This document shows positions 8,388 to 16,258 of a stretch of 64,000 nt of DNA, one piece after another. The stretch comes from a virus, in the IMG/VR virus record IMGVR_UViG_3300007619_000002, positions 1 through 64,000 of that record; one strand, written 5' to 3'. Under the pieces are notes generated by a model, which was not told the DNA's origin, searched no databases, and saw nothing but the letters and a program-made list of their open reading frames with translations. How positions within the stretch are numbered: the first letter of the stretch is position 1; each line of letters begins with the position of its first letter. The position numbers were made by a program, and so were the translations under genes.

Positions 8388-8991
8388 CTCTATTGGGTTC
8401 ACCACCAAATTTCTCCATCGTGAATCCGGACATCGAAATGACGCCCTCGTGATACTCCACATCCAGCTCGATCGCCTTTTGATAGGCGCGAACATTGCCG
8501 TCGCGGCCCCAATCCCGCGTCACGGCGCGCAAGGCATAGCCGCCCTTGGAGACCGGCACCCCGCACAGCACCACCTTATCGAAGCCCATCAGCTTGGCCA
8601 AGCGCCGCGCGCCCCAGCCCGATGAGCCCGGCGTGCGCGCCTCTGGCCACCAATAATCGACATGCCGCTGCCAGTCGGGGCGCGGCTTGCCAAGCTTGTT
8701 CAGGCGGCCCAGATCCCCGGAGGAATGCGTGGTGAAGTCATCGTTCATCTCGCGCTGCATGTCCGCCCATTTGCCCATCTTGATCGGGTGCAGCGAAAAC
8801 AGGAAATCGGCGGGCACGAGGCCCGCTGCATAATTGACCGCGATCACCTTGGCCGTTGGAAACAGCCGCCGTGCCCGATTGAAATCGTTCCGGAGCGTCC
8901 ACGCACTGCCGCAGACAATCACGGTTCCGGATTGAGGTGGGAAGGGAGGAAGATCCCCCCTTCCCTTCTGGTAGTGCCGATCAATCGCCAT
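8347..8991 (-). CDS. Hypothetical Rossmann-like protein of the enzyme cassette
   Basis: A 214-residue protein. The start at 8991 overlaps the end of the decoration-like gene. A GTVIVCGSAWTLRND segment near the N-terminus looks like a nucleotide-binding beta-Gly-rich turn-alpha unit. Later segments (KVIAVNYAAGL, DFLFSLHP, KVVLCGVPVSKGGY) read as further parallel strands, so a Rossmann-type alpha/beta fold is likely. The pattern resembles proteins that accompany carbohydrate-modifying enzymes, but I cannot name the family. It is the first gene of the four-enzyme cassette. Confidence 0.6.
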   Translation of the reverse strand: MAIDRHYQKGRGDLPPFPPQSGTVIVCGSAWTLRNDFNRARRLFPTAKVIAVNYAAGLVPADFLFSLHPIKMGKWADMQREMNDDFTTHSSGDLGRLNKLGKPRPDWQRHVDYWWPEARTPGSSGWGARRLAKLMGFDKVVLCGVPVSKGGYALRAVTRDWGRDGNVRAYQKAIELDVEYHEGVISMSGFTMEKFGGEPNRDGHDVEDSEAGEV

Positions 8992-9334
8992 AGCTGAGGT
9001 TCGCACCGAGCAGGTCGGGGGACAAGTCCACAACCGTTCCGGAGTTCTCCAAAACCATGTGCAGTGACACATCCGCCATACCAAGGGCCATGTCCTGCTG
9101 GTGATTGAGGGCATCCGAGATTGCATCCGCAATCCAGCAGATGACCAGATCACCCACGTTGAGCGTGTCGATCAGCTCCTGCGCCGTGATGTAGCCGGAG
9201 CCGTCGACCGTGGCGGCCGGATCAGCCGTGAGATAACCCCACAACTGAACACCGTTCCCCATGGCCATGATATTCCAGAAATACTGCTTGTTCTGGATAC
9301 CTGTCGTGGAGGTCGATTTAAGCTTGAACGTCAT
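8981..9334 (-). CDS. Putative head decoration or minor structural protein
   Basis: A 117-residue protein directly after the capsid gene (12-bp gap). The composition is rich in Ala, Thr, Asp and Gly with a beta pattern; a GYITAQELIDTLNVGDLVIC segment is typical of small proteins encoded after the capsid gene in alphaproteobacterial podophages. A role in decorating or completing the head is inferred from position. There is no catalytic motif. Confidence 0.55.
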   Translation of the reverse strand: MTFKLKSTSTTGIQNKQYFWNIMAMGNGVQLWGYLTADPAATVDGSGYITAQELIDTLNVGDLVICWIADAISDALNHQQDMALGMADVSLHMVLENSGTVVDLSPDLLGANLSYGD

Positions 9335-9346
9335 CGCATCCTCCTC

Positions 9347-10192
9347 TTACGACAGCGCGGCGGTGTCATCGAGACGAATCTCGACAATGCCGTCGGCGTC
9401 GATAACGACTGCGTTCATGGACATGGAGCCAACGCCCGACCAGCCCTGCTTCAGGTTCTCCCATGCCCACGTCGTGGCAACTTCGGAACCGATTGCATGG
9501 CCGACAGAGCGGCGGTGCCACATATAGTTCTTGACCTGCGTGGTCTTCACGCCGGGAAGGCGCGTCGACTGGAACCAGAACACCCGGTTCCACAGCTTCA
9601 TTTCAAGACCTACATTTTTCCATGGCAGGTTGGTTGCACCGACATAGTCCGCGTTCGAGAACTGTTCGATCTTCATCAGATGCGACCACTGACGCGGCGT
9701 CACCGCGCAGTAGCACTGACCATCGGAATCGACCTCCTCGTCATCGAGAGCCTCGCGGGCAAGCAGAGCGGTATTCGCGGTCAAAGCCGCGGAATAATCG
9801 CCGACCGTGTTGGTCGCGCCTGCCTCGAAGGCATCAATGATCTGGTCGTCAGTTTCACGAGCGAAGGCCCATGCCATATTGGCGACGTAGCTCTCACGCA
9901 CAGGCGTATTGAGCTTCGTCAGGTCGAGCTTATCGATCAGGACAGCGCCGTAGCGATCGATAAGCGGGCAGTCCACATAGCTGTGGTTCGGGTTCTGGAT
10001 CGGAACGTCACCATTCCGTGCCTTGCCCGTGACAGACAGCGTTCCAATTTTCTGGAAGCGGACTTTCTCAGCCATGACATCCGCGTCGGTGCGTACCAGA
10101 CCACGGAACTTGGACTGCTTCTGCTGATAGTCCAAGTGAACGTCACGGTTGAATTTCACGATAAAAGCTTGGTCGATAGTCGGACCAGCCAT
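9347..10192 (-). CDS. Major capsid protein
   Basis: A 281-residue protein. The ATG at 10192 is preceded by GGAGGG at a suitable distance, better than the ATG 12 bases upstream. The sequence follows the HK97-fold podovirus capsid pattern, with an N-terminal segment containing the repeated FRGLVRTD and KIGTLSVTGKARNGD elements, then a long spine helix (MAWAFARETDDQIIDAFEAGA), and a C-terminal beta-rich domain ending EIRLDDTAAL. Gene order (scaffold upstream, decoration-like gene downstream) supports it. A terminator lies between the scaffold and this gene. Confidence 0.85.
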   Translation of the reverse strand: MAGPTIDQAFIVKFNRDVHLDYQQKQSKFRGLVRTDADVMAEKVRFQKIGTLSVTGKARNGDVPIQNPNHSYVDCPLIDRYGAVLIDKLDLTKLNTPVRESYVANMAWAFARETDDQIIDAFEAGATNTVGDYSAALTANTALLAREALDDEEVDSDGQCYCAVTPRQWSHLMKIEQFSNADYVGATNLPWKNVGLEMKLWNRVFWFQSTRLPGVKTTQVKNYMWHRRSVGHAIGSEVATTWAWENLKQGWSGVGSMSMNAVVIDADGIVEIRLDDTAALS

Positions 10193-10231
10193 ATCACCCT
10201 CCATTGTGCTGGAAGGTTGAAATGCATCTTC

Positions 10232-10361
10232 AGGGTGCCCTCTCGGCCATACGCAAGGGTGCCCGCCTTAAGGCAGGTCTCGCGCGTGAGGCCGAGGTCA
10301 AGGTCTGTTGATTGCGGGTTAGGTGGGATAAAACCGGCAAGGTCTCTTTAAGAGGGTGCCC
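10232..10361. repeat. Three copies of AGGGTGCCC between scaffold and capsid genes
   Basis: The 9-mer AGGGTGCCC occurs at 10232-10240, 10256-10264 and 10353-10361, all in the same orientation, within the 180-bp gene-free stretch upstream of the capsid gene. The third copy lies in the stem of the scaffold terminator. No protein-coding explanation is visible. Possible binding site for a regulator or packaging factor; function unknown. Confidence 0.5.
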
Positions 10362-10367
10362 TGCCGG
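10330..10367 (-). terminator. Rho-independent terminator after the scaffold gene
   Basis: On the minus strand a stem formed by 10360-10367 and 10334-10342 (one mismatch) is followed by TTTT (10333-10330). It lies just after the scaffold stop and before the capsid gene. Partial termination would set the capsid:scaffold ratio unless the capsid has its own promoter in the same gap. Confidence 0.6.
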
Positions 10368-10373
10368 ATCTGT

Positions 10374-11363
10374 TTAGGCTGCGAAGCCTGTTCCTTGTGA
10401 CCCCTGCATGGCGGTTGAGGGGTAGAGTTTCTTGTAAAGCGCGGTGAGCTTCGTGTGATAGGGCTCCTCGGAGGTCGAATGGCCCTTCTCGCGGGCCTCC
10501 GTCTCGATCGCGGTGATCTGTTCCTGAATGCCGTCGGCCTCGCCGGAGGCGTGCAGATTGCGGACACGCTGCTCCTCGGCCGAGATCCGGCCAATCTTGG
10601 CCATTGCCTTCAGAAAGACGGGGTGATCGCCGACCAGCATTCCACCGGCGAGCGGCAGATTGACGAACTCACGCCAGCCCTCGGGCGTCTCGGCATAGGC
10701 TTCGCCCGCGGATTTGGCAGATTCGATATTGGCGTCGAAGTCCGCGCCCCATTCCGCGCGCAGCTCTCTTTCGACCTGCTCACCGGCCTGATCGATCTTG
10801 GCCTTGAACGCTTCCTCGCGCTTGCCGTCCATCTCCCGGAAGAACTTGACGTTGGTCTCGAACTGCGCCTGCGACAGGTGGTGCTCATGCGCGAAAGTCT
10901 TGTATTCCTCGAAGATGCCCTTGTCGACATCATCCAGCTCGACCGGCTTGTCGTCTTCGCCCTTGCCGAAATCAAATTTGTAGTCGGCCGAGTTTCGCGG
11001 CTTGCCGAGGCGCTGATAGAACTTGTCCAGATCCTCCGGCTTGGCGTCCTTGCCGGGCAACGGCACACGCTTGTCGAACTCGGACGACATCGAGGTGACG
11101 CCCTTCACGAACTCCTTGTCGTCGGTGTATTTCTCGGACAGCTTGGAAAAATCGGTCCGAATGGCCTCATCATCGAGGCTCGATGCGAGCTGGGCGCGCA
11201 AGGATGTCGGCTGAGCGGCGGACTTGGCCGCTTTGGCAGGCGGGTCCTTGGCGGGCGGTGGATCTCCAGCAGGTGGATCGCCAGCCGGATCTGCTCCGCC
11301 ACCTCCACCACCGTCTTCGCCCTCGCGATAAATCGCACCCCAGCCCCAATTCCTTATGAACAT
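10374..11363 (-). CDS. Scaffolding (capsid assembly) protein
   Basis: A 329-residue, strongly charged, mostly helical protein with a long Pro/Lys/Ala/Asp-rich low-complexity N-terminal region (residues 20-60) and coiled-coil-like stretches (for example around residues 150-230). This is typical of gp9-type scaffolding proteins that direct procapsid assembly and leave before maturation. It is located between the connector and capsid genes, as in T7. ATG at 11363 has AGAGGG upstream. The C-terminal region (YHTKLTALYKKLYPST) is the conserved end of this family. Confidence 0.75.
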   Translation of the reverse strand: MFIRNWGWGAIYREGEDGGGGGGADPAGDPPAGDPPPAKDPPAKAAKSAAQPTSLRAQLASSLDDEAIRTDFSKLSEKYTDDKEFVKGVTSMSSEFDKRVPLPGKDAKPEDLDKFYQRLGKPRNSADYKFDFGKGEDDKPVELDDVDKGIFEEYKTFAHEHHLSQAQFETNVKFFREMDGKREEAFKAKIDQAGEQVERELRAEWGADFDANIESAKSAGEAYAETPEGWREFVNLPLAGGMLVGDHPVFLKAMAKIGRISAEEQRVRNLHASGEADGIQEQITAIETEAREKGHSTSEEPYHTKLTALYKKLYPSTAMQGSQGTGFAA

Positions 11364-11365
11364 GC

Positions 11366-11686
11366 TTACCCTCTTGCTGTAAATCTGTGCCGTTTGACGG
11401 TCGGTTTGAATTTGGCGTAATCGGTATTCAAGGCTTCAAGGATCTCGCGTGCGGCATCCTGCCGGGAGATCAGGTAAAGAGCGTCTTGCGGCCCGACCGG
11501 GCTCTGCGGCGGCAGCGTGCCGTTGCGCAAATTGACGCTCATCATCAGGACCTTCTCGATCAGATGCGCAAGCACGCGCTGGCCCTGCTCGGTCGCGAAC
11601 AGCTCGATATAGTCCTGCGTAATGGTGCGCTTTTGCTCCTCGGCGTCCTTGGAGGCGTCATTGGCTGAGGCGTAATCTACGGACAT
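11366..11686 (-). CDS. Small structural-module protein (Bbp19-like)
   Basis: A 106-residue protein between the portal and scaffold genes. The segment FATEQGQRVLAHLIEKVLM near residues 30-48 resembles the small Bbp19-type proteins found at this place in podoviruses. It is helical, acidic at the N-terminus and basic at the C-terminus. It probably takes part in head or connector assembly; the precise role is unknown. Confidence 0.55.
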   Translation of the reverse strand: MSVDYASANDASKDAEEQKRTITQDYIELFATEQGQRVLAHLIEKVLMMSVNLRNGTLPPQSPVGPQDALYLISRQDAAREILEALNTDYAKFKPTVKRHRFTARG

Positions 11687-11700
11687 GGCTTCGCGTTCCC

Positions 11701-13368
11701 TTATTGTGGCGGAGGCAGCAGACCCTGTTCACGCGCCTGAACTGCGCCCTCGACCCCCTGTTTTAAGGCCGGAGCGGCATCCTTGGCCACCGCCGCCATC
11801 GCTTGCGCCTGTTCAAGCTCCTGCCGCTGTTGCCGATTTACCATAACCTCCTCCATCGACCGGAGGTATTTCGGCGGCATCTTGAACTTGCCCCAGATGT
11901 CCCGGAAGGCCACATCCCAATTGAGATTTTCCTCCTGCGCCGCCCCCGCGCCGGGGATCTCGGCAAGCTGCGCGGTCGAACCGATGGCATTGAGCGACCG
12001 TGTCGCCTCGGCGATCTCACGCATGTCGGCAATATGATTGTCGAACAGATAGATGAGCTGCTCGCCCTCCAGCTCCTCAGGCGTCGGCGGGAACGCACCG
12101 CCGCGCAGCATGGTATTGAACACCCGGTCGAGAACGGGCGGCATGATTTCCGCCTCCACCCGCGCATAGACCGGCCCCAGCTTCAGGGCGACCATCTGCG
12201 CGTGAGCAAGCTGATCGGCGTCGCTCATATTCTTCGGCGGTGGACCGATCAGGGCATCAGCATAGAAGATCCGGCCGATCTTGGTCTCCAGATATTGCAG
12301 ATATTCCGCCGTCATGGCCGGGTTCGAGCCGATCTCGACAGGCCGGAGCGGATCGCCTTGGAACTGGAAGCCCGATGAATCGAACGCGGTAAAGCCACCG
12401 GGGAACAGCTCGACCTCACCGCGCAGGATGTCCCACGGCCCCTGCATCGGCGGATTAGCCTGCTTCTCGGTGATCTCGCGCAGGGAAATCGAGACGGCCT
12501 GTAGCAGGCGGGCATCTGCCAGTGCGCTCTCGGACTGCCCGCGCCCGAACGGTTCGCCGGAGCGGCGATACCAGAACACCGGAATGTAAGGGGTCTCATG
12601 ATAGCCGCCCTCATCCAGCAGCTTCGACCCCTTGCACAAGATCCACAAGGATTTGAGCGGCAGGCGGCCCGGAGCCAGACCGAAGCGGGCATAGTCCTCA
12701 TTGGGGATGATCGCCTGAACGACCTCGTATTTTTTGCAGCCCGCACTCTCGGTCGAGGGATTGCGATACTCATCCTGCATTTCATCGGGCAGCGCCTCCA
12801 AGCCGAACTCGGAGACCAAATCCTCGATGCTGAACATCCAGAAGCAGAAGGAGCGCGTGACCTTGCCGGATGAATCAAACTCGAAGACGTAGTTTTTCAG
12901 ATTTTTGACTTGAAAAACAAAGTGTTTGGCGACACGGTCATAGGTCACATACATGACCGCCGTGCCGAATGCCGAAGCATCGTCAGCCAGCTCGTGCATG
13001 GATTCCTTGAACTTGGCCATCGAATCGGACAGCAAGGTGTACATGCGGTCAGAAGCCATATCGAGCCAGTGCTTGACATAGGGGATGTCGTACAGCTCCT
13101 TGCGCTTCGGCCTCATGCCGATCCACATCCGGTCCGCAGGACACATGGCCGAGACGAGTCCATCGGCAAGATTGCGGCGAGCCGTCTCGGGCCAATCGTT
13201 CTGAATGTCTTCCTGAAGCTCGGTTCCCGGCGTGATTTCATCAATAAATCCCTTGCGGATATGATGAAAATAGTGGGCCAGATCTTCAAAGAGGACCATC
13301 CATTGACGCTGTCCCTCTTTCAGCCGCTTGGCTCGGGCAACGAGCTTTGCCATTACATCTTGGGACAT
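11701..13368 (-). CDS. Head-to-tail connector / portal protein (T7 gp8-like)
   Basis: A 555-residue protein with the full pattern of podovirus portals: an N-terminal helical region, the conserved WPETARRNLADGLVSAMCPA segment, then GRGQSESALADARLLQAV and the DALIGPPPKNMSDADQLA motif of the wing/stem region, ending in a Gln/Ala-rich tail. Twelve copies form the ring through which DNA is packaged and ejected and to which the gp11-like adaptor binds. The neighbouring terminase and scaffold genes agree. Confidence 0.9.
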   Translation of the reverse strand: MSQDVMAKLVARAKRLKEGQRQWMVLFEDLAHYFHHIRKGFIDEITPGTELQEDIQNDWPETARRNLADGLVSAMCPADRMWIGMRPKRKELYDIPYVKHWLDMASDRMYTLLSDSMAKFKESMHELADDASAFGTAVMYVTYDRVAKHFVFQVKNLKNYVFEFDSSGKVTRSFCFWMFSIEDLVSEFGLEALPDEMQDEYRNPSTESAGCKKYEVVQAIIPNEDYARFGLAPGRLPLKSLWILCKGSKLLDEGGYHETPYIPVFWYRRSGEPFGRGQSESALADARLLQAVSISLREITEKQANPPMQGPWDILRGEVELFPGGFTAFDSSGFQFQGDPLRPVEIGSNPAMTAEYLQYLETKIGRIFYADALIGPPPKNMSDADQLAHAQMVALKLGPVYARVEAEIMPPVLDRVFNTMLRGGAFPPTPEELEGEQLIYLFDNHIADMREIAEATRSLNAIGSTAQLAEIPGAGAAQEENLNWDVAFRDIWGKFKMPPKYLRSMEEVMVNRQQRQELEQAQAMAAVAKDAAPALKQGVEGAVQAREQGLLPPPQ

Positions 13369-13381
13369 GCGCCTTCTCCCC

Positions 13382-13609
13382 CTAGTAGTTGGACGCCAGC
13401 GCGCCCATACCGAGACGACGGCGACTGGTCCCGCCTCCGCCGCTCACGCCGCGGGCACCACCCGGCGTCAACAGGGAAGACCGTGAGCCCTCCCGTTCAT
13501 CTGCGTCGCGGCGGACGCGGCGCTGCGTTTCGACAAGCTCCGGGCTGTCCGGCTGCGGCACCGGGATGGGCGCGGCAGGCTTGGGCACTTCTGGGGTCTT
13601 GCTTTTCAT
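13382..13609 (-). CDS. Small Pro/Arg-rich protein between terminase and portal genes
   Basis: A 75-residue protein with a Pro-rich N-terminus (residues 5-25), a charged helix (ETQRRVRRDADEREGSRSS) and a conserved-looking C-terminal GGARGVSGGGGTSRRRLGMG segment. Proteins with this layout are common upstream of portal genes in alphaproteobacterial podophages; their function is unknown. It overlaps the terminase stop by 4 bp, so it is translationally coupled. Confidence 0.65.
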   Translation of the reverse strand: MKSKTPEVPKPAAPIPVPQPDSPELVETQRRVRRDADEREGSRSSLLTPGGARGVSGGGGTSRRRLGMGALASNY

Positions 13610-15090
13610 CGGAAGTTACTCCTCGACATGAAGTTTGCAGATTGGGAACGATTCTTGATCTTGCGATGCGCATGGCGCGTTCCGGTCACGACGACCGGCC
13701 TGACGATCCTCTGGTCGCGCTGCGTCACGACCTCACCGCCCTCGCCGAGACCGAGCATGACGTATTGCAGCGCCTCGGCCACGTGGCTGTACTCGTTCTT
13801 GTTGGGCGAATCGGAAAACACATCGCCCTGCTGGGCAACGCGCCTGAAATTGTACTTGCCGCTCATGGCCGCGCGCAGCTTCACGCAATCCCGCGCAATC
13901 ATCAGACGCGGCTTGCCGTCAACCATGCGCGTCAGCGTGCCCGCGACCGCCTCTCGGCGCAGCACCAACTGATTGTTGCCCGGTGCGGCGCGGAACTTCA
14001 CGCCATTGGCCGCCATGATCTGGAAGGTGGTGCGAATGTCATCGTCACCGGCATTACGCTTCTCGCCGATCGGATCACCCCATGCCCCGCCGATCGGACA
14101 GTCGGGGAAATGACGCGCAAGATAGCGCTTGATGGCAAGGGCAAAGTCCTTGGCTCCGACATCGTCCGTGACCAGCTCGCCGATCACCCGATAGCGGCCC
14201 CAGACATCGGACTGGAGAAAGACCGCGGCCGGTGTCAGACCAAAGTCCGCCCCCATGTAGATCGCCTCACCCTCGACCGGGCCGAAATCACCGACATGGT
14301 GGATGTCGGAATATTCCGGATAGACCGGCCGACCATCGGCGACATAGCCATATTCGGCCCCGAGATAGACCCTGATCCACTCCTCGGACTTGCCGGGGAG
14401 CTGGTTCTTGTAATAATTCTCCGACAGGTGATCGGAATTTTCGCGAAGCGGGTTCATCTCCCACTTGCCATCGACCTTAATGACGCCGCCCGGCTGACGA
14501 TAGAAACCCCAATTGTCCGGCTGGGTCTTCTCCGCCAGCGTGTAGAGCCAGTGATCATCGTCGGGCATGTTGGTGTCCATGATGATCCCGACCCATTCAC
14601 GCAGCTTCTTGGCCGGATAACGATCGACACGACCGGTGATCATGTCGATGACCGCGCGCGGCACATCCTTGGCCTCGTTCACCCACGCGCCGGTCAATTC
14701 CATGCCGCGGATCTTGTTGGCCGCCTCCTGTCCGTCGAGGCCAAGAAAGTAGATGTCCGCCTCGACGCGCGTGCCATCGCCCACCGGGAAACGCCATGCA
14801 TGCGTCACCGGGGCGGTGGTCTTCCAATTGCCAAGCTCTGTGCCAAAATGCATCCGCCACGATGGCAAGGTCGTGGTTTCAAGCTCCGGCAACGTGTTGC
14901 GACAGACCAGCCAGCGGGATTGCCTGACCCCCTGATCGTTCGGGGCCTGCGCAATGACTCGGCGGAGGATCTCATAGCAACAGGCGGTGGTCTTGCCGGA
15001 ACCCAGAGGTCCGAGCAAGACACGCATGAACCGCTCATCAGCATGAAACTGATCGAGGGTTGGCCCGGAGGGCGTATATTCGATGTTCAG
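13606..15090 (-). CDS. terL: Terminase large subunit (packaging ATPase/nuclease)
   Basis: About 494 residues if read from the CTG at 15090, or 473 from the ATG at 15027. The ATPase P-loop GPLGSGKTT lies at residues 27-35 of the longer form. The 21 residues before the ATG (NIEYTPSGPT...FHADERF) match the usual N-terminus of this family, so the shorter start probably truncates it. The Walker B region is near WVNEAKDVP. The nuclease domain begins at MGADFGLTPAAVF, whose Asp is the usual first metal ligand. The frame is open back to the TAG of the preceding gene at 15103 and has no ATG/GTG, which is odd. Confidence 0.85.
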   Translation of the reverse strand: MNIEYTPSGPTLDQFHADERFMRVLLGPLGSGKTTACCYEILRRVIAQAPNDQGVRQSRWLVCRNTLPELETTTLPSWRMHFGTELGNWKTTAPVTHAWRFPVGDGTRVEADIYFLGLDGQEAANKIRGMELTGAWVNEAKDVPRAVIDMITGRVDRYPAKKLREWVGIIMDTNMPDDDHWLYTLAEKTQPDNWGFYRQPGGVIKVDGKWEMNPLRENSDHLSENYYKNQLPGKSEEWIRVYLGAEYGYVADGRPVYPEYSDIHHVGDFGPVEGEAIYMGADFGLTPAAVFLQSDVWGRYRVIGELVTDDVGAKDFALAIKRYLARHFPDCPIGGAWGDPIGEKRNAGDDDIRTTFQIMAANGVKFRAAPGNNQLVLRREAVAGTLTRMVDGKPRLMIARDCVKLRAAMSGKYNFRRVAQQGDVFSDSPNKNEYSHVAEALQYVMLGLGEGGEVVTQRDQRIVRPVVVTGTRHAHRKIKNRSQSANFMSRSNFR

Positions 15091-15102
15091 GAGAGGTGTT
15101 CC

Positions 15103-15408
15103 CTAAATGGGGAACTCACCATCGTAGATCGTGCCGTTCTCCGCCGCCTCTTCTTCAGGCGTACCGGGGAACTTGTCGTCGAAAATGGGCTCACGACGCG
15201 CACGGCGGCGGGCGATCACCCAATCGACGACACATCCCACATGGATGACCGGACCCCCGACATTGACGACGAACTTGTCGCCGCGTGCAATGTCCGTCTG
15301 GCACTGAGGGCAAGTTCCAACCTTCGCATCACCCTCAGGGGTGCCGCGCAACGGGTATGGACTCTTCTTACGCCGCGAGCGGCTCGGCTTGGGCCGGAAC
15401 ATCGGCAT
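15103..15408 (-). CDS. Small zinc-binding protein upstream of terL
   Basis: A 101-residue protein from the ATG at 15408. The N-terminus is very basic (RPKPSRSRRKKS). It has a CPQC pair (about residue 33) and a later H-x2-C pair (VIHVGC, about residue 56), suggesting a zinc site, then an acidic C-terminal tail. It overlaps the upstream gene by 41 bp. It ends with TAG in the same reading frame as terL. Possibly nucleic-acid binding; not assigned. Confidence 0.55.
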   Translation of the reverse strand: MPMFRPKPSRSRRKKSPYPLRGTPEGDAKVGTCPQCQTDIARGDKFVVNVGGPVIHVGCVVDWVIARRRARREPIFDDKFPGTPEEEAAENGTIYDGEFPI

Positions 15409-15751
15409 GAGGGGCAACCCCATTGGCTTTGGCGGCGGCTCGCTTGGCGGCTCTGGCTGCCTTGCGCGCGGCCTTTTCCTCTTCCGTCAAAGGCGGACGG
15501 CCGCGTTTGGGCTTGGCCTCCACCTTGGCTGTCGCATCCGGTTCGGTCTTGGCCGTCTCGACCATTTTCTCGCGATTCATGAGGACCAGCAAAAACTGCG
15601 TCATGTTGAGCTGATCTTCGAACGCTGCGAAATGGGCTCGGCCACCGACCGTCACGACAACGATGAATCCGCCGAGCGTCCCCGGAAAAGCCTCAACTTT
15701 TTCGATTTCACCCTTTGGCACGGCCCGTTTATAACTCTGAAAAGCACTCAT
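15368..15751 (-). CDS. Hypothetical protein with a basic AT-hook-like tail
   Basis: A 127-residue protein. The first 60 residues form a beta-rich domain. The second half is highly basic and Ala/Lys-rich with KPKRGRPPL, which resembles an AT-hook (RGRP core) and suggests binding to AT-rich DNA. It overlaps neighbours on both sides. Its place beside the terminase genes would suit a packaging or regulatory accessory factor, but this is inference. Confidence 0.55.
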   Translation of the reverse strand: MSAFQSYKRAVPKGEIEKVEAFPGTLGGFIVVVTVGGRAHFAAFEDQLNMTQFLLVLMNREKMVETAKTEPDATAKVEAKPKRGRPPLTEEEKAARKAARAAKRAAAKANGVAPHADVPAQAEPLAA

Positions 15752-15974
15752 GTTCAACTACCCTGTAGGTTTGAGGTGGAGATCCGAAGAGACTGTCTCC
15801 GGATGGGATGACCATCTGATGCGCGATCAGGCGATCAAGACGGTATTTCGAGATCTGTGTGTCGCTCTCAAGCTGCGGCTCGCCATCGGTCAGATTGATG
15901 GTGACGAACCCGCCGCAACGCTTGATGAGGTCGAGAGATTTCCGATCGATTTCGGTGAAGGTGGACACGCGCAT
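15729..15974 (-). CDS. Hypothetical small protein
   Basis: An 81-residue protein from the ATG at 15974 (upstream codons are in the promoter region of the divergent gene). No known domain. The middle has an alternating polar/hydrophobic pattern, followed by an ISKYRLDRLIAHQMVI helix. It overlaps the next gene's start. It is the first minus-strand gene after the divergent promoter region at 15975-16032. Confidence 0.5.
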   Translation of the reverse strand: MRVSTFTEIDRKSLDLIKRCGGFVTINLTDGEPQLESDTQISKYRLDRLIAHQMVIPSGDSLFGSPPQTYRVVEHECFSEL

Positions 15975-15978
15975 ACCA

Positions 15979-16007
15979 TTGCCTTTCAACATGTCAGAGC
16001 TTATAAA
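15979..16007 (+). promoter_or_regulatory. Candidate sigma70-type promoter for the 16033 gene
   Basis: TTGCCT (15979-15984), 17-bp spacer, TATAAA (16002-16007), located 26 bp upstream of the plus-strand gene at 16033 in a divergent intergenic gap. The -10 box matches 5 of 6 and the -35 box 3-4 of 6 consensus positions. Confidence 0.45.
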
Positions 16008-16032
16008 AAGACCCTAACCAATGGAGGTTTTA

Positions 16033-16254
16033 ATGGGAACGCAGATTATCTTGGATAGGACTGGCGACACCAGACACGAATTCGATACAGGAGACGCCAA
16101 TGCCATTCAGCGTGCTAGCGAGCGGTTTAGCGAGCTTGTTGGGCGAGGTTTCTTGGCGTACACACCGGCAAAGGATGGCGAACCGGCCGCCAAGGTCCGC
16201 GCATTCGATCCGGACGCCACGACCATTTTCTCTCCGCCGCTTGTCGGAGGCTGA
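16033..16254 (+). CDS. Small conserved phage protein
   Basis: A 73-residue plus-strand protein. The start at 16033 follows TGGAGGTTTTA, a variant of the box used in the accessory array. The sequence (LDRTGDTRHEFD... ERFSELVGRGFLAY... AFDPDATTIFSPPLVGG) matches a small conserved protein family of podoviruses of unknown role, with a C-terminal PP-x-x-GG end. It is followed 4 bp later by the next plus-strand gene. Confidence 0.7.
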   Translation: MGTQIILDRTGDTRHEFDTGDANAIQRASERFSELVGRGFLAYTPAKDGEPAAKVRAFDPDATTIFSPPLVGG

Positions 16255-16258
16255 TCTC

